From positions 62,001-126,000 of the forward strand of contig JANQSD010000013.1 of the NCBI GenBank assembly GCA_028284225.1: DNA of 64,000 bases. Direction: 5' to 3'. Under the pieces are notes generated by a model, which had not been told where the DNA came from, ran no database searches, and was given only the letters and a program-made list of their open reading frames with translations. Every line of letters starts with the position of its first letter. Position 1 is the stretch's first letter. Of this stretch, positions 1 to 8,752 are shown piece by piece. The stretch is from Arenicellales bacterium. Its GTDB lineage: Bacteria; Pseudomonadota; Gammaproteobacteria; Arenicellales; JAHEKD01. Position numbers and translations under genes: made by a program.

Positions 1-937
1 TTTCATCGTTAAGTTCAGCCAGTTGCATATTTAGCGTTCGATGAGATGCCGCATGTAAATCATAAAGATGCCTGTCCAATGCTAATTCACTATGATAACT
101 ACTAGCTACTTTTCCTGCTCCTAGACATTGCGAAACACTGTAAAAAAGCGTTGAATATAGGTCCATGCTATTAAGAGGTAACGGATTATTATACAGGCCT
201 TGTTTTTGATACCTTGAAAACCGTGACCAAGCAGCTAAAGGGTTTGTCCTATCATCCGGTTGATTGAAGCCAGGTATATTTTTAGGATTCCTGATTTCTT
301 TTGAAAAATTTTCTAAATTAATATTGTTATTTAAAAAATACATAACATCTTTAAAATCAGAAAATACTAAACCTGTTATCTCGGAAAGTAAACGTCTTGA
401 GACTGACTCGATTATTTGAGTGTCTGCATATCTTGTATCGTGCTCTGCAATAACTACTGCTAATGGGAAACCATCTTGAGGGCAAAGAGCAGATTCTCCA
501 TTTGCAATGCCGAGGTAGTTAATTAAAATTTCGGAGACCCGTCCAAAATTTAACGCTAGTCCAGAATTTAACGTTACCATTGTCTGATCTGGAATTAATA
601 TAATATCTGTAAAACAACCAATCCTTGATGCCATTTGTTGAAATGTCCATGGGGCTGGAATAAGAAATTTTTGATTTTGCTGGTTTACTAATAAATTTTT
701 GAGGTCTGAATCAACGTCACTCCAAATCTTGGATATCTCTTGTCTGGTTTTATCACATTCGGCTATGTAGTAGCTAAGTTGATCAGAAGTAGCCAATAGT
801 TTCTCATTGACAAAAAAATGAATCGGGTCATTAGAATTTTTAAACTCTTGAGCTTCCGGACCAAACCTACTTTTTAGTATTTGTAAAATATGATTATTGT
901 GTTCATAGATTTGTTTTGCGAAATCTCGATTAAGCAT
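1..937 (-). CDS. Hypothetical protein, 3' end beyond the window
   Basis: Reading the minus strand from ATG at 935-937 gives about 312 codons with no stop up to the window edge, so the C-terminus is missing. The protein begins MLNRDFAKQIYEHNN and continues with a Lys/Glu/Gln-rich helical N-terminus (a motif near residue 25 reads RFGPEAQEF) followed by mixed segments such as IPAPWTFQQMASRIG. I see no signal peptide, membrane segment or catalytic motif I recognise. The gene is noticeably AT-rich against the housekeeping genes further in. The 69 bases before the next gene are AT-rich and could hold its promoter. Confidence is for this being a real gene; the function is unknown. Confidence 0.7.
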   Translation of the reverse strand, partial: MLNRDFAKQIYEHNNHILQILKSRFGPEAQEFKNSNDPIHFFVNEKLLATSDQLSYYIAECDKTRQEISKIWSDVDSDLKNLLVNQQNQKFLIPAPWTFQQMASRIGCFTDIILIPDQTMVTLNSGLALNFGRVSEILINYLGIANGESALCPQDGFPLAVVIAEHDTRYADTQIIESVSRRLLSEITGLVFSDFKDVMYFLNNNINLENFSKEIRNPKNIPGFNQPDDRTNPLAAWSRFSRYQKQGLYNNPLPLNSMDLYSTLFYSVSQCLGAGKVASSYHSELALDRHLYDLHAASHRTLNMQLAELNDE

Positions 938-1006
938 TTATTGTTACTAATAATTATTGAATTTGCTTCTTGTTTAAACTAAATATAACTAGAAATTTTA
1001 ACCTAA

Positions 1007-1831
1007 TCAATCCTTAGATATCGCATTCAGCACATCTATTTGACTGAGCAATTTGTCTTTTTTGTTGTTGTGATGAAGGTCGAGGATATCTTTGAAACGT
1101 TCTGTTAGTTGCTGAATGGTTTTCTTTAGATGTGCGCCTTCTTCTTTGTCGAGTTTGATGCCGCCGTCTAGTTTTTGGAAAACTTCTATAGATTGTGGCA
1201 GGTAGGAGTGATAAAACGCGGAGCGTTCAAAATTGAAATCCGGTTTGCGAGCATACAGCTCATGGACTTGCTTGAACAGTTGTAATAATTCCGGGTATCG
1301 TCTTGCACTTTTTAAACTTAAAAGGATAGAAAACTGATGTTGTACGGCATCCGGGCTTTCTTGAACTGGGCTGACGTCATAAGGTGCATCAGCTGCAATA
1401 ACTTTTAGCTCGGTGCTGGATGTTTGATCGATGACACGAACTTCAGTGCCGATTTTGAATAATTCAGGATTATCACTGCGAACCCGCCAGAGGGTATCGC
1501 CAATCTGTACTTTGGCAGAATCGTCAGCAAATACATCAACGACCTTGTAGAGCTTGCCAATATAGCGAGCACTCATAGTATTGAGATTTTCAACATCGGG
1601 GATATCAGGTCGATAATGTTTCCAGATTCGATAAGCGCCGATTGCCACAACCGATAGCCCGGTAAAAATCACGGCTACTGCGGCAAAGCTGAGGCCCGGA
1701 ATAAAATAGCTTAATAAGGCTGTTGCCAAGCCGGCAAAACCCAGCCATAGAAAATAGCCGTCGATGGCGAGCATGGCCTCAAGGGCAAAGAATAAAATGC
1801 CAAGCAGCAGGAATATGATCGAATTACTCAT
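1007..1831 (-). CDS. NfeD-family membrane protein with an XpaC-like C-terminal extension
   Basis: Residues 1-70 hold two to three hydrophobic helices. Residues about 87-148 fit the small OB-fold domain of NfeD proteins (IGKLYKVVDVF, AKVQIGDTLWRV). NfeD proteins are membrane partners of SPFH/stomatin proteins, and the SPFH gene lies just upstream on the same strand. A typical short NfeD of this type has roughly 150 residues; this one has 274. The extra residues (about 163-274) are helical and read like the C-terminal half of XpaC proteins: YHSYLPQSIEVFQKL, then LKKTIQQLTERF and SQIDVLNAI. A true xpaC gene is at 39356-40219. The NfeD call is firm; the XpaC resemblance is by eye only. Confidence 0.85.
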   Translation of the reverse strand: MSNSIIFLLLGILFFALEAMLAIDGYFLWLGFAGLATALLSYFIPGLSFAAVAVIFTGLSVVAIGAYRIWKHYRPDIPDVENLNTMSARYIGKLYKVVDVFADDSAKVQIGDTLWRVRSDNPELFKIGTEVRVIDQTSSTELKVIAADAPYDVSPVQESPDAVQHQFSILLSLKSARRYPELLQLFKQVHELYARKPDFNFERSAFYHSYLPQSIEVFQKLDGGIKLDKEEGAHLKKTIQQLTERFKDILDLHHNNKKDKLLSQIDVLNAISKD

Positions 1832-1856
1832 TTACTTTTGCACCTTGGGACTTATA

Positions 1857-1934
1857 TGGAGATCCCGTGACAAGCACGGGAAATTTTCCCTGGATACCGG
1901 ATCGAATCCGGCACAAGTTCATTCCGGGGTCTCC
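1857..1934. repeat. Palindromic intergenic element
   Basis: The element starts GGAGATCCCG and ends CGGGGTCTCC, so its ends are inverted copies. Inside are two hairpins, CCCGTG-ACAAG-CACGGG and CCGGAT-CGA-ATCCGG. Similar elements sit at 3705-3755 and 33568-33700. It reaches into the SPFH gene: the last codons and the TGA stop (1919-1921) lie inside it. Confidence 0.65.
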
Positions 1935-2875
1935 TGTTTTGCAGTATTGTCTTCAGTTTTTGTCTGCTCAAACAATTCCTTAATTCCAGCCAGAGAACCG
2001 ATTATGTTGGTAGCCTCAACCGGGAGGATCAGCGTTTTTTGATTGCTTGATGTAGCCATGGCCTCCAGAGCCTCAACATATTTATTGGCGACAAAGTAGT
2101 TTATTGCTTTACCATCACCTTGGGCAATCGCTTCTGATACCACGCGAGTGGCTTCTGCCTCTGCCTGAGCGGCACGCTCACGACCTTCGGCCTCCTGAAA
2201 TGCTGCTTCTTTCATAGCTTCTGCACGTAATACCTGGGCCTGCTTTTGACCCTCTGCTCGCAGGATTTCAGCTTGTCTTGAACCTTCAGCTTCCAAAATT
2301 TCAGCTCGTTTATCGCGTTCAGCTTTCATTTGTCTGGCCATGGATTCAACCAGATCAGCAGGTGGGGTAATATCTTTGATTTCGATTCGGGTGATTTTTA
2401 CTCCCCAGGGCTCAACGGCCTCATCGACAACAGACATAAGACTGTTATTAATTTTATTACGTTCCGACAAACATTCATCCAACGTCATTGATCCCAGAAC
2501 TGTGCGAATGTTAGTCATGGCCAGATTTAAGATCGAGTTGAATAAATCGGCAACTTCATAGCTGGATTTGGCCGCATCAATGACCTGGTAAAACACGACA
2601 CCATCAACTTGTACTAAAGCATTATCACGTGTAATAACTTCTTGTGAAGGTACATCTATAACTTGCTCACGCATATCTTTTTTGCTGCCTATTGCATCGA
2701 GCAAGGGTATTAGTATTGAAATGCCGGGTTTTAACGTTTTTGTATAGCGGCCTAATCGTTCAACCGTCCATTCATAACCTTGCGGCACGATTCTGATTGC
2801 CTTGAACAGCATAAACAGAATTAATAAAACGATGACAATAGGAACTACTGCGAATTCATTTACGAAATCAAACAT
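1919..2875 (-). CDS. qmcA: SPFH/Band 7 (stomatin/paraslipin) family protein, QmcA-like
   Basis: Single-pass membrane scaffold of the stomatin/prohibitin superfamily, 318 residues, the usual family length. One hydrophobic helix (about residues 9-26) precedes the conserved start of the domain, QGYEWTVERLGRYTKTLKPG. The SPFH core follows (DVPSQEVITRDNALVQVDGV), then an Ala/Glu-rich coiled coil (about 180-240, repeated ILEAEGSRQAEILRAEG), and the C-terminal motif LILPVEATNIIGSL. These proteins oligomerise in membrane microdomains, usually with an NfeD partner, which is the next gene downstream (gap 87 bases). The stop codon lies within a palindromic repeat, which may have replaced the original C-terminus. 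Confidence 0.93.
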   Translation of the reverse strand: MFDFVNEFAVVPIVIVLLILFMLFKAIRIVPQGYEWTVERLGRYTKTLKPGISILIPLLDAIGSKKDMREQVIDVPSQEVITRDNALVQVDGVVFYQVIDAAKSSYEVADLFNSILNLAMTNIRTVLGSMTLDECLSERNKINNSLMSVVDEAVEPWGVKITRIEIKDITPPADLVESMARQMKAERDKRAEILEAEGSRQAEILRAEGQKQAQVLRAEAMKEAAFQEAEGRERAAQAEAEATRVVSEAIAQGDGKAINYFVANKYVEALEAMATSSNQKTLILPVEATNIIGSLAGIKELFEQTKTEDNTAKQETPE

Positions 2876-3002
2876 GCTTAATACTCAATATTGTTATAAC
2901 TATAATATGGCGGTTATAGACGCCAAATTCAATTACATGATCATATAGTATCTTGTTAGACTAGATGGCAATATTTTAACGTGCTTTAAAAAGGAACTCT
3001 AA

Positions 3003-3704
3003 GTGATTGATTTATATTATTGGACTACACCAAACGGACATAAAATAACCATTTTTATGGAAGAAGCGGGTTTAGACTACAAAGTCCATCCGATTAATAT
3101 TGGTCAGGGAGATCAATTTAGCCCGGAATTTTTGGAAATTGCACCGAACAACCGAATTCCGGCCATAATCGATCATCAACCCTTAGAAGGTGATGAGCCG
3201 ATTTCAATATTTGAGTCAGGTGCAATTCTGATATATCTATCCGACAAAATAGGGCGGTTCAATTATTCTGATTTGCGTGGCCGCACACGGGTCATGCAAT
3301 GGCTAATGTGGCAAATGGGTGGCCTGGGCCCAATGGCGGGGCAAAATCATCATTTTTCTGTGTATGCACCTAAAAAGATTCCCTATGCGATTGATCGATA
3401 TGTGAATGAAACTGCCCGGTTGTACGCTGTCTTAAATAAGCAACTGTGTAATTCTGAGTTTATTGCTGGAGACAAATATACGATTGCGGACATGGCCAGC
3501 TATCCCTGGGTGGTTTCGCATGAAAGGCAATCACAGGATTTAAATGATTTTCCCCATTTAAAACGCTGGTTTGAAACTATTCAAGCGCGTCCAGCCACAA
3601 TTAGAGCATATGAAATAGTCGATAAAATAAATCCGCCTAAAACCTTTAGTGATGAAGAGAAGGCGATATTGTTTCAGCAGGATGCATCGACAATTAAGGA
3701 TTAA
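3003..3704 (+). CDS. yfcG: Glutathione S-transferase family, disulfide-bond oxidoreductase YfcG-like
   Basis: 233 residues. The N-terminal thioredoxin-fold domain opens MIDLYYWTTPNGHKITIF; TTPNGHK (residues 8-14) is the Nu-class (YfcG/YghU) active-site loop, which lacks a catalytic cysteine and uses Thr/Asn to bind glutathione. The cis-proline motif NRIPAI and a helical C-terminal domain (TIADMASYPWVV) follow. Enzymes of this type have glutathione-dependent disulfide reductase activity in the cytosol. The start is GTG at 3003, with AAGGA about nine bases upstream. Divergent from the SPFH gene; no operon partner. A palindromic element follows the stop. Confidence 0.9.
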   Translation: MIDLYYWTTPNGHKITIFMEEAGLDYKVHPINIGQGDQFSPEFLEIAPNNRIPAIIDHQPLEGDEPISIFESGAILIYLSDKIGRFNYSDLRGRTRVMQWLMWQMGGLGPMAGQNHHFSVYAPKKIPYAIDRYVNETARLYAVLNKQLCNSEFIAGDKYTIADMASYPWVVSHERQSQDLNDFPHLKRWFETIQARPATIRAYEIVDKINPPKTFSDEEKAILFQQDASTIKD

Positions 3705-3755
3705 TATGGAGATACCGGGTAATCCCTTTCAGGGATTTCCGGCATGACAGGCATG
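3705..3755. repeat. Palindromic intergenic element
   Basis: Starts TATGGAGATACCGG directly after the preceding stop codon. It contains the hairpin AATCCC-TTTCA-GGGATT nested inside CCGG...CCGG, then GCATGACA. It resembles the element at 1857-1934 and lies between two convergent genes, so it may also act as a 3'-end structure. Confidence 0.55.
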
Positions 3756-3759
3756 AGAT

Positions 3760-4770
3760 TTATCGATTCAAAAAATAAATTACTAACAATAGACTAATTA
3801 ATAAGATTGCCCAGATAGTAATTGCTATGACAGAGGTTTTTCGAGCTTTGTCAGCCTGCCACCAATCTTGCGGACCGATGCCTTGAAAGACAAAGGTTAA
3901 TACTGCAGCAAGATTAACACCAATGAAGTTGACGACATATAAAAGGCCAGCCCCGATTGCTTGCTGGATTTCACCGTTTCCAAGTTTTAATCCAAACACC
4001 AGTAAAGGAGGTAATAACGCTACGGCCACCATTACTCCAATTAGTGTACCGGAACCCCCGGTAGTAAATGCCAGTGTGCCGGCTGCACCGGCAGCAAGGG
4101 CCAGGACAAAATCACCGTAACTAATACGTGTACGATTAAGAATTTCAACGCTACTGAGCGTTTCATCCGGCAACGTATAACCCAAACCAATAGCGATAGC
4201 CAAAGCTATCGCTGCGCCACAACTACCGACCAGAACTGCACGGCCGGCCAGATCAAAATCAACCAGGCTGGTCGCCAGGGCCAATGTGATGTTAGGCCCT
4301 AATAGCGGCGCAATGACCATTGCAGCAATAACTACCGCAACATTGTCATTAATCAATCCTACAATTGCGACGGCTACTGAAAGCAACAGCATGAGGATAT
4401 ATGTTGAGTTAAGCTTAGTGCTTGAGGAAAGGGTGGCCATTAACTCCTGCCTGCTTACTGTGCGGCTACCCGGTTTCTTAGTCTTTTTACCGTTTGTGAC
4501 TTGTTCAGGTGGTTCCTCATTTATTGCTGGTTCCGGCAAGCTGATACCTAATTTGGTCATCATCAGGCGGTATTCCTGATGATGCCGATAACGGTCATCC
4601 AACTTATCGATAATCTGCTCAACCATATTGCTGGGTGTCACAATATTATGCTGGACATGCTCATCATCCAGTTGCACTGTCCAAAAATCGACGATGTCTT
4701 TTTTCAGCCATTGTGACAGGCTTTTACCAACACCGGTTGGCACGATGAGTTGAATAAGGCAGGTATCCAT
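3760..4770 (-). CDS. DUF389 (TIGR00341) membrane protein
   Basis: 336 residues: a cytosolic N-terminal region of about 120 residues (MDTCLIQLIVPTGVGKSLSQ opening) and then about six hydrophobic helices. The family motif is visible at the first of these: YILMLLLSVAVAIVGLINDN, followed by VVIAAMVIAPLLGPN, then the small-residue-rich ALAAGAAGTLAFTTGGSGTLIG. The family is widespread and its biochemical function is not established. The gene stands alone, convergent with the glutathione transferase. The length is normal and nothing suggests truncation. Confidence 0.88.
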   Translation of the reverse strand: MDTCLIQLIVPTGVGKSLSQWLKKDIVDFWTVQLDDEHVQHNIVTPSNMVEQIIDKLDDRYRHHQEYRLMMTKLGISLPEPAINEEPPEQVTNGKKTKKPGSRTVSRQELMATLSSSTKLNSTYILMLLLSVAVAIVGLINDNVAVVIAAMVIAPLLGPNITLALATSLVDFDLAGRAVLVGSCGAAIALAIAIGLGYTLPDETLSSVEILNRTRISYGDFVLALAAGAAGTLAFTTGGSGTLIGVMVAVALLPPLLVFGLKLGNGEIQQAIGAGLLYVVNFIGVNLAAVLTFVFQGIGPQDWWQADKARKTSVIAITIWAILLISLLLVIYFLNR

Positions 4771-4821
4771 AGTAGCTAACTTTTTTATTGGCTAGATTAT
4801 AGCAGTACCAAGCCTGTGGAT

Positions 4822-5637
4822 TTATTGCCTGCTGGTATCCTCTCTGAACGGTTGAGTCAGAAGTTTATCAATATATTGTTCTCGGTCATCGCGAAATCTG
4901 TTAATGCCTATTTGCATTTTTTCATGGGTGTCTTTGGGTTGATCGATATAAGTGCCAAATAATCTGTCCCATAGTGAAAAATTAAACCCATAGTTACTGT
5001 CCGTTTCATTGCGGTGGACTGAATGATGAACCCTGTGCATATCCGGTGTAACAAAAATGATCCGCAATAATTTGTCTAACCAAGCCGGAATACTCAAATT
5101 ACTATGTGTGATCATCGCGGTAGCATTTAAAATGATTTCAAATAATAAAATAGCAAGTGCGGGGACACCTAAAATTAGAATTGCCGCAAACTTGATCAGT
5201 AATGAGAGAATAATTTCTACGGGATGAAACCGAATACCTGTGGTGACATCAATATGTACATCGCTGTGATGCATGCGATGGAAGCGCCAAAGCCACGAGA
5301 TTTTATGAAAAACGACATGCTGCCCGTAAATTAATAAATCAAGAACTAAAATTGACAGCACTATCGCCAACCACGAATCCTGGAATATTATGTTAAACAA
5401 ACCTAAGCCTTTGGCATCTGCATATAAGGCCACAGCTATAGTTGTTGTCGGCAAAATAATACGGGCAACAATAGAATCTAAGACAACAATACCAATATTA
5501 CTGCTCCAGCGAATCCCTCGTTTGGCATTAACCTTGCGTTTTGGTAACAGGAACTCCAGTATTGCCATGATGAGTAGCACTGCAAAAAAGATGATTAATC
5601 TGGATTGATCGGGGTGTTGGGTTAAGAGGTTGAGCAT
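4822..5637 (-). CDS. Sterol desaturase / fatty acid hydroxylase family protein
   Basis: 271 residues, integral membrane di-iron enzyme family. The histidine clusters that bind the metal are present: FHKISWLWRFHRMHHSD, FHPVE, THSNL and MHRVHHSVHRNETDSNYGF. Four or so hydrophobic helices surround them. Members hydroxylate or desaturate lipid substrates, but the substrate cannot be told from sequence. The C-terminus carries the usual DRLFGTY motif. The 51 bases upstream of DUF389 contain no obvious terminator, so co-transcription is possible. The fold assignment is firm; the substrate is unknown. Confidence 0.88.
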   Translation of the reverse strand: MLNLLTQHPDQSRLIIFFAVLLIMAILEFLLPKRKVNAKRGIRWSSNIGIVVLDSIVARIILPTTTIAVALYADAKGLGLFNIIFQDSWLAIVLSILVLDLLIYGQHVVFHKISWLWRFHRMHHSDVHIDVTTGIRFHPVEIILSLLIKFAAILILGVPALAILLFEIILNATAMITHSNLSIPAWLDKLLRIIFVTPDMHRVHHSVHRNETDSNYGFNFSLWDRLFGTYIDQPKDTHEKMQIGINRFRDDREQYIDKLLTQPFREDTSRQ

Positions 5638-5821
5638 CTTCTAAGGTTTATTGGTTCCTTGAAACTCAAGTTGGCCTTTTCACTTGGAAGTTAGAGTACA
5701 GATTAAAAAATGTTGTTTAGTGCTCGTTTCATTTCCCGATGAAATAGAGCCATACAAGGCCGCAGACATTGAGTTTTTATCATTGCCCATGGAGGGGTAA
5801 TATACTGGAGCTCCCGCAAGC

Positions 5822-6643
5822 TTAAGCATTCTCCTTGTCTTTTTCCAGCAAGTGATCCATTTCCAGTGCCGGGATTTGTTGGCAAGGTTTACCGACACCA
5901 ATTGCCGGCACACCAACTACTGTGCAGTGAGGAATGACGTCGTCAAGCACAACACTGCCTGCACCAACTTTAGCGCCTTCTCCAATTTTGACGTTGCCGA
6001 GGATCTTTGCACCTGCGCCGATTAACACACCATCCCCGACTTTGGGATGTCTGTCTCCAGTATCTTTGCCGGTTCCACCCAGGGTGACTTCGTGCAACAT
6101 AGAAACATTATTGCCCACTACCGAGGTTTCGCCAATCACTAGGCTGGTGGCATGGTCGATCAAAATGCCATGGCCAATTTGGGCAGCAGGATGGATGTCA
6201 ACTGCGAAACGTTCACTGATGCGGTTTTGTAAAAACAATGCTAAGTCTCTTCGGTTGTTATTCCATAGCCAGTGTGTGACCCGGTAAGCTGTTAATGCGT
6301 GAAAACCCTTGAAATATAACAGCGGCATAATGAATTTGTCGCAAGCTGGGTCACGTTCATAAAATGCCCTGATATCTGCACGGATTGCGGTACTGATCTC
6401 GGCTGAGCTTTTAATTGCCTGGCCCAGTACTTTGCAAATAGTCATATCCTTTAAGGTTTCGCAACCTAGCTTGTCGGCCAGGATGCAGATGACAGAGTCT
6501 TCCAGTGAATCATGATCCAGAATGGTCGAATTCAGATAACCCGATAATAAGGGTTCGTTATTAACCGACTCTCTGGCTTCATTGAGTATTTGCTGCCAGA
6601 TTGGGTCTTTATCGTATATAGAGGCGATATTTGTTTGACTCAT
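5822..6643 (-). CDS. cysE: Serine O-acetyltransferase
   Basis: Cytosolic enzyme making O-acetylserine from serine and acetyl-CoA, the first step of cysteine synthesis. 273 residues, the long gammaproteobacterial form. The N-terminal helical domain (DPIWQQILNEARESVNNEP) precedes the left-handed beta-helix of hexapeptide repeats, with HPAAQIGHGILIDHATSLV, ETSVVGNNVSMLHEVTLGG and VVGVPA. The catalytic His/Asp of IDHAT and the GTGKD loop are present. The 184 bases after it hold no gene I can support. Alone here; no iscR or cysK nearby. Confidence 0.96.
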   Translation of the reverse strand: MSQTNIASIYDKDPIWQQILNEARESVNNEPLLSGYLNSTILDHDSLEDSVICILADKLGCETLKDMTICKVLGQAIKSSAEISTAIRADIRAFYERDPACDKFIMPLLYFKGFHALTAYRVTHWLWNNNRRDLALFLQNRISERFAVDIHPAAQIGHGILIDHATSLVIGETSVVGNNVSMLHEVTLGGTGKDTGDRHPKVGDGVLIGAGAKILGNVKIGEGAKVGAGSVVLDDVIPHCTVVGVPAIGVGKPCQQIPALEMDHLLEKDKENA

Positions 6644-6828
6644 ACTATTATGTCCTTTGGCTTGCGCATACTAAATATTATATCTTATCGAAGTGAATCT
6701 TTTTCAAGTTCATCTACCAAAGTTAACAGACAACCATCAACTTTAGAGTGCATTCTTTACCTTGGTCTGGATTTCATTCAATTCGTTGAAATGCTATTTG
6801 AAGAGTGTGAGATCCTCAAAACGAAAAG

Positions 6829-7788
6829 CTAACTTGCATCAATTGGTGAGCACATCTGACCCCGGTAAAGTGGATAATCCAGTAAAGAAGAGCAGGGTTG
6901 GAGATGTGTACACAATACTATTTTACGCCTCTGGTCAAAATACTTTGGGGAACAAATTTCATACCACGGTCCAATATTGCTCTCGAATTTATAGCGCTTG
7001 AATTTAGGTGAAGTACTTAATTCTAAATCGAATAGCTTCCAGTTCAGTAGAACTTCTTTACCCTTTTCTATGGTGGTTTTCATGAAAGCATAAAATCCGC
7101 CTGGCAGTGTTTGTACAGAAATATCCGAGGTATTCGTATAGTTATCGGGAATTGGGATACAGGCATCATAACGGCATAATGTGTCCGGTGTCATTGAAGA
7201 ACAATCCCAACTCACCTCTATAATCCTTTCACTTTCTGCCCACAGACCATGAGATTTTGCCCACTTGATGATAGATTCCACTGCCATACGTGTTCCAGCG
7301 TTGCCACCGCTACCAAAATAACTTCCAATATTCCTAACATAAGCCACACGAGTTGGTGCAACCTTTACAATACCTATCTGATCGTAAGTAATACCTTTAG
7401 CTTGAAATAGCTGACGCAGAGATTTTTCCCGCAAATTGAATTTATAAACTGATCTATATTCACGAGGACAATGCCCAAACTTATCGGTAAATGATCGGGA
7501 AAAAAGCTGGCTGGATGAAAAACCGCAATTTAATGCAACATCGAGAATTGGCCATTTATGGGCATAACTTAATAGACAAGCTGACCGTTCTAATCGGATG
7601 CGTTTCAGAAAACTAATCGGAGATTCTCCTACTTGATCATTAAAGAGTCGTAAGAAGTGATATTTTGATAAGCAGGCCGCGTCGGCAAGTGACTCGAGTT
7701 TTAGGTTGGTATGAAAATTCGAATGGGCGAAATTTAGCACTGCATTGATTCGATGTGTGTTTTTGTTTTCAGGTAAAAGTACAGGCAT
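6829..7788 (-). CDS. AraC-family regulator with GyrI-like effector domain
   Basis: 319 residues. The first ~110 residues form a double helix-turn-helix of AraC/XylS type (LKLESLADAACLSKYHFLRLF; second helix region LDVALNCGFSSSQLFSRSF). The rest looks like a GyrI/SOUL-type ligand-binding domain as in the Rob/SoxS-like effector-binding regulators (VKVAPTRVAYVRNIGSYFG, then WDCSSMTPDTLCRYDACI and FYAFMKTT). Such proteins sense small hydrophobic compounds and activate efflux or detoxification genes. The next gene is divergent (intergenic 7789-7968) and may be a target, but I see no clear operator. Confidence 0.88.
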   Translation of the reverse strand: MPVLLPENKNTHRINAVLNFAHSNFHTNLKLESLADAACLSKYHFLRLFNDQVGESPISFLKRIRLERSACLLSYAHKWPILDVALNCGFSSSQLFSRSFTDKFGHCPREYRSVYKFNLREKSLRQLFQAKGITYDQIGIVKVAPTRVAYVRNIGSYFGSGGNAGTRMAVESIIKWAKSHGLWAESERIIEVSWDCSSMTPDTLCRYDACIPIPDNYTNTSDISVQTLPGGFYAFMKTTIEKGKEVLLNWKLFDLELSTSPKFKRYKFESNIGPWYEICSPKYFDQRRKIVLCTHLQPCSSLLDYPLYRGQMCSPIDAS

Positions 7789-7968
7789 AAATTACCTTTA
7801 TATCATTATAGAAGTTCATTCACGAACATTAATGAGGCTATTATATGATTCCTGATTATCGGGAGATACACAGGTTTCCATATAGAGAATAGCAATAATA
7901 GACAAGTTTCATCTAATGGTAACTTATATCATCCTAAAACATCTATCCAATAAAATAGAGATTGAACA

Positions 7969-8511
7969 ATGAGAAAAGCAATATTAGTATCAGCATTTTG
8001 TGCAATTGTATCAACCTCATGTGCTTCACAGTACAGTTTAACTGAAGACATACAGCGATTGGATATCAGCTTTACAGACCCAATATGGGGTGGTAAGGAT
8101 GTTCCGGATGGGCAACAGTGCCGCAGATTCGGAGGCAAGAAAGCCAGAACACCGGAATTGATGGTCATGGGAATTCCCATGACAGCTGATGCATTAGTAG
8201 TCGAATATGGCGATAAGTCATGGGGTTCAATTGGTGCGCATGGGAAAATCGGTTATAACATTAAACTCGGAACAGAGACAATTGTAATTCCTTCCGTGCC
8301 AGCGCATACATTCAATTTACCAGAAGATTTTTTTCTTGTTGATGAACATTTAGCACCTCATTGGGACATTGCCGGCGCATACCTTCCACCTTGTTCCGGA
8401 GGCTTGGGACATAGATACTATGCAGTTGTTAAAGCAATAGTAAGAGCAAAATCAGAAAACGAAGTGCCCAAGTTGATGGCTAAAGGTGCAATTGATATGG
8501 GCAGGTTTTAA
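7969..8511 (+). CDS. PEBP-like secreted or lipid-anchored protein
   Basis: 180 residues. A hydrophobic signal sequence ends at STSC (Cys18), a possible but non-canonical lipobox. The body resembles the phosphatidylethanolamine-binding (YbhB/Raf kinase inhibitor-like) family: GKIGYNIKLG, the Pro/Gly-rich PPCSGGLGHRYYAVVKAI, where GHRYY-hydrophobic is the usual PEBP core strand, and a short C-terminal helix. The resemblance is weak at the N-terminus and the ligand pocket cannot be confirmed. Divergent from the AraC/GyrI-like regulator, which might control it. Function unknown. Confidence 0.65.
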   Translation: MRKAILVSAFCAIVSTSCASQYSLTEDIQRLDISFTDPIWGGKDVPDGQQCRRFGGKKARTPELMVMGIPMTADALVVEYGDKSWGSIGAHGKIGYNIKLGTETIVIPSVPAHTFNLPEDFFLVDEHLAPHWDIAGAYLPPCSGGLGHRYYAVVKAIVRAKSENEVPKLMAKGAIDMGRF

Positions 8512-8752
8512 TCACATCTAACTGTGATCTACTCAAATTGATTGTAAATTTGCCAGCGTATTTAGAATGTATTGGATCTATACACGCAATAGCTTAATAG
8601 TTTTATGCGGCTTCGTCGACATTGCCCTTGCGATCATCGTAGTTTCCTATTTTTAAAACCACATTCTGGCTGATTACAGCTCAGCTGAAAATCCTGTCCT
8701 CAATTCGTTGCTTACATATATAATAGAGCATTGTCAGCTATATAAAATCAAT

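Noticed and set aside
5680-5916. Overlapping minus-strand ORFs of 60-78 codons between cysE and the hydroxylase
   Set aside because: Partly inside cysE in another frame, with no recognisable domain or ribosome-binding site; most likely chance frames.
6644-7001. ORFs of 79-80 codons spanning the cysE-regulator gap
   Set aside because: They overlap the regulator or cysE in other frames and carry no family motif.
8708-8752. TTG start for the membrane-anchored protein
   Set aside because: ATG 8753 gives a better N-terminus just before the membrane helix; the upstream residues look random.
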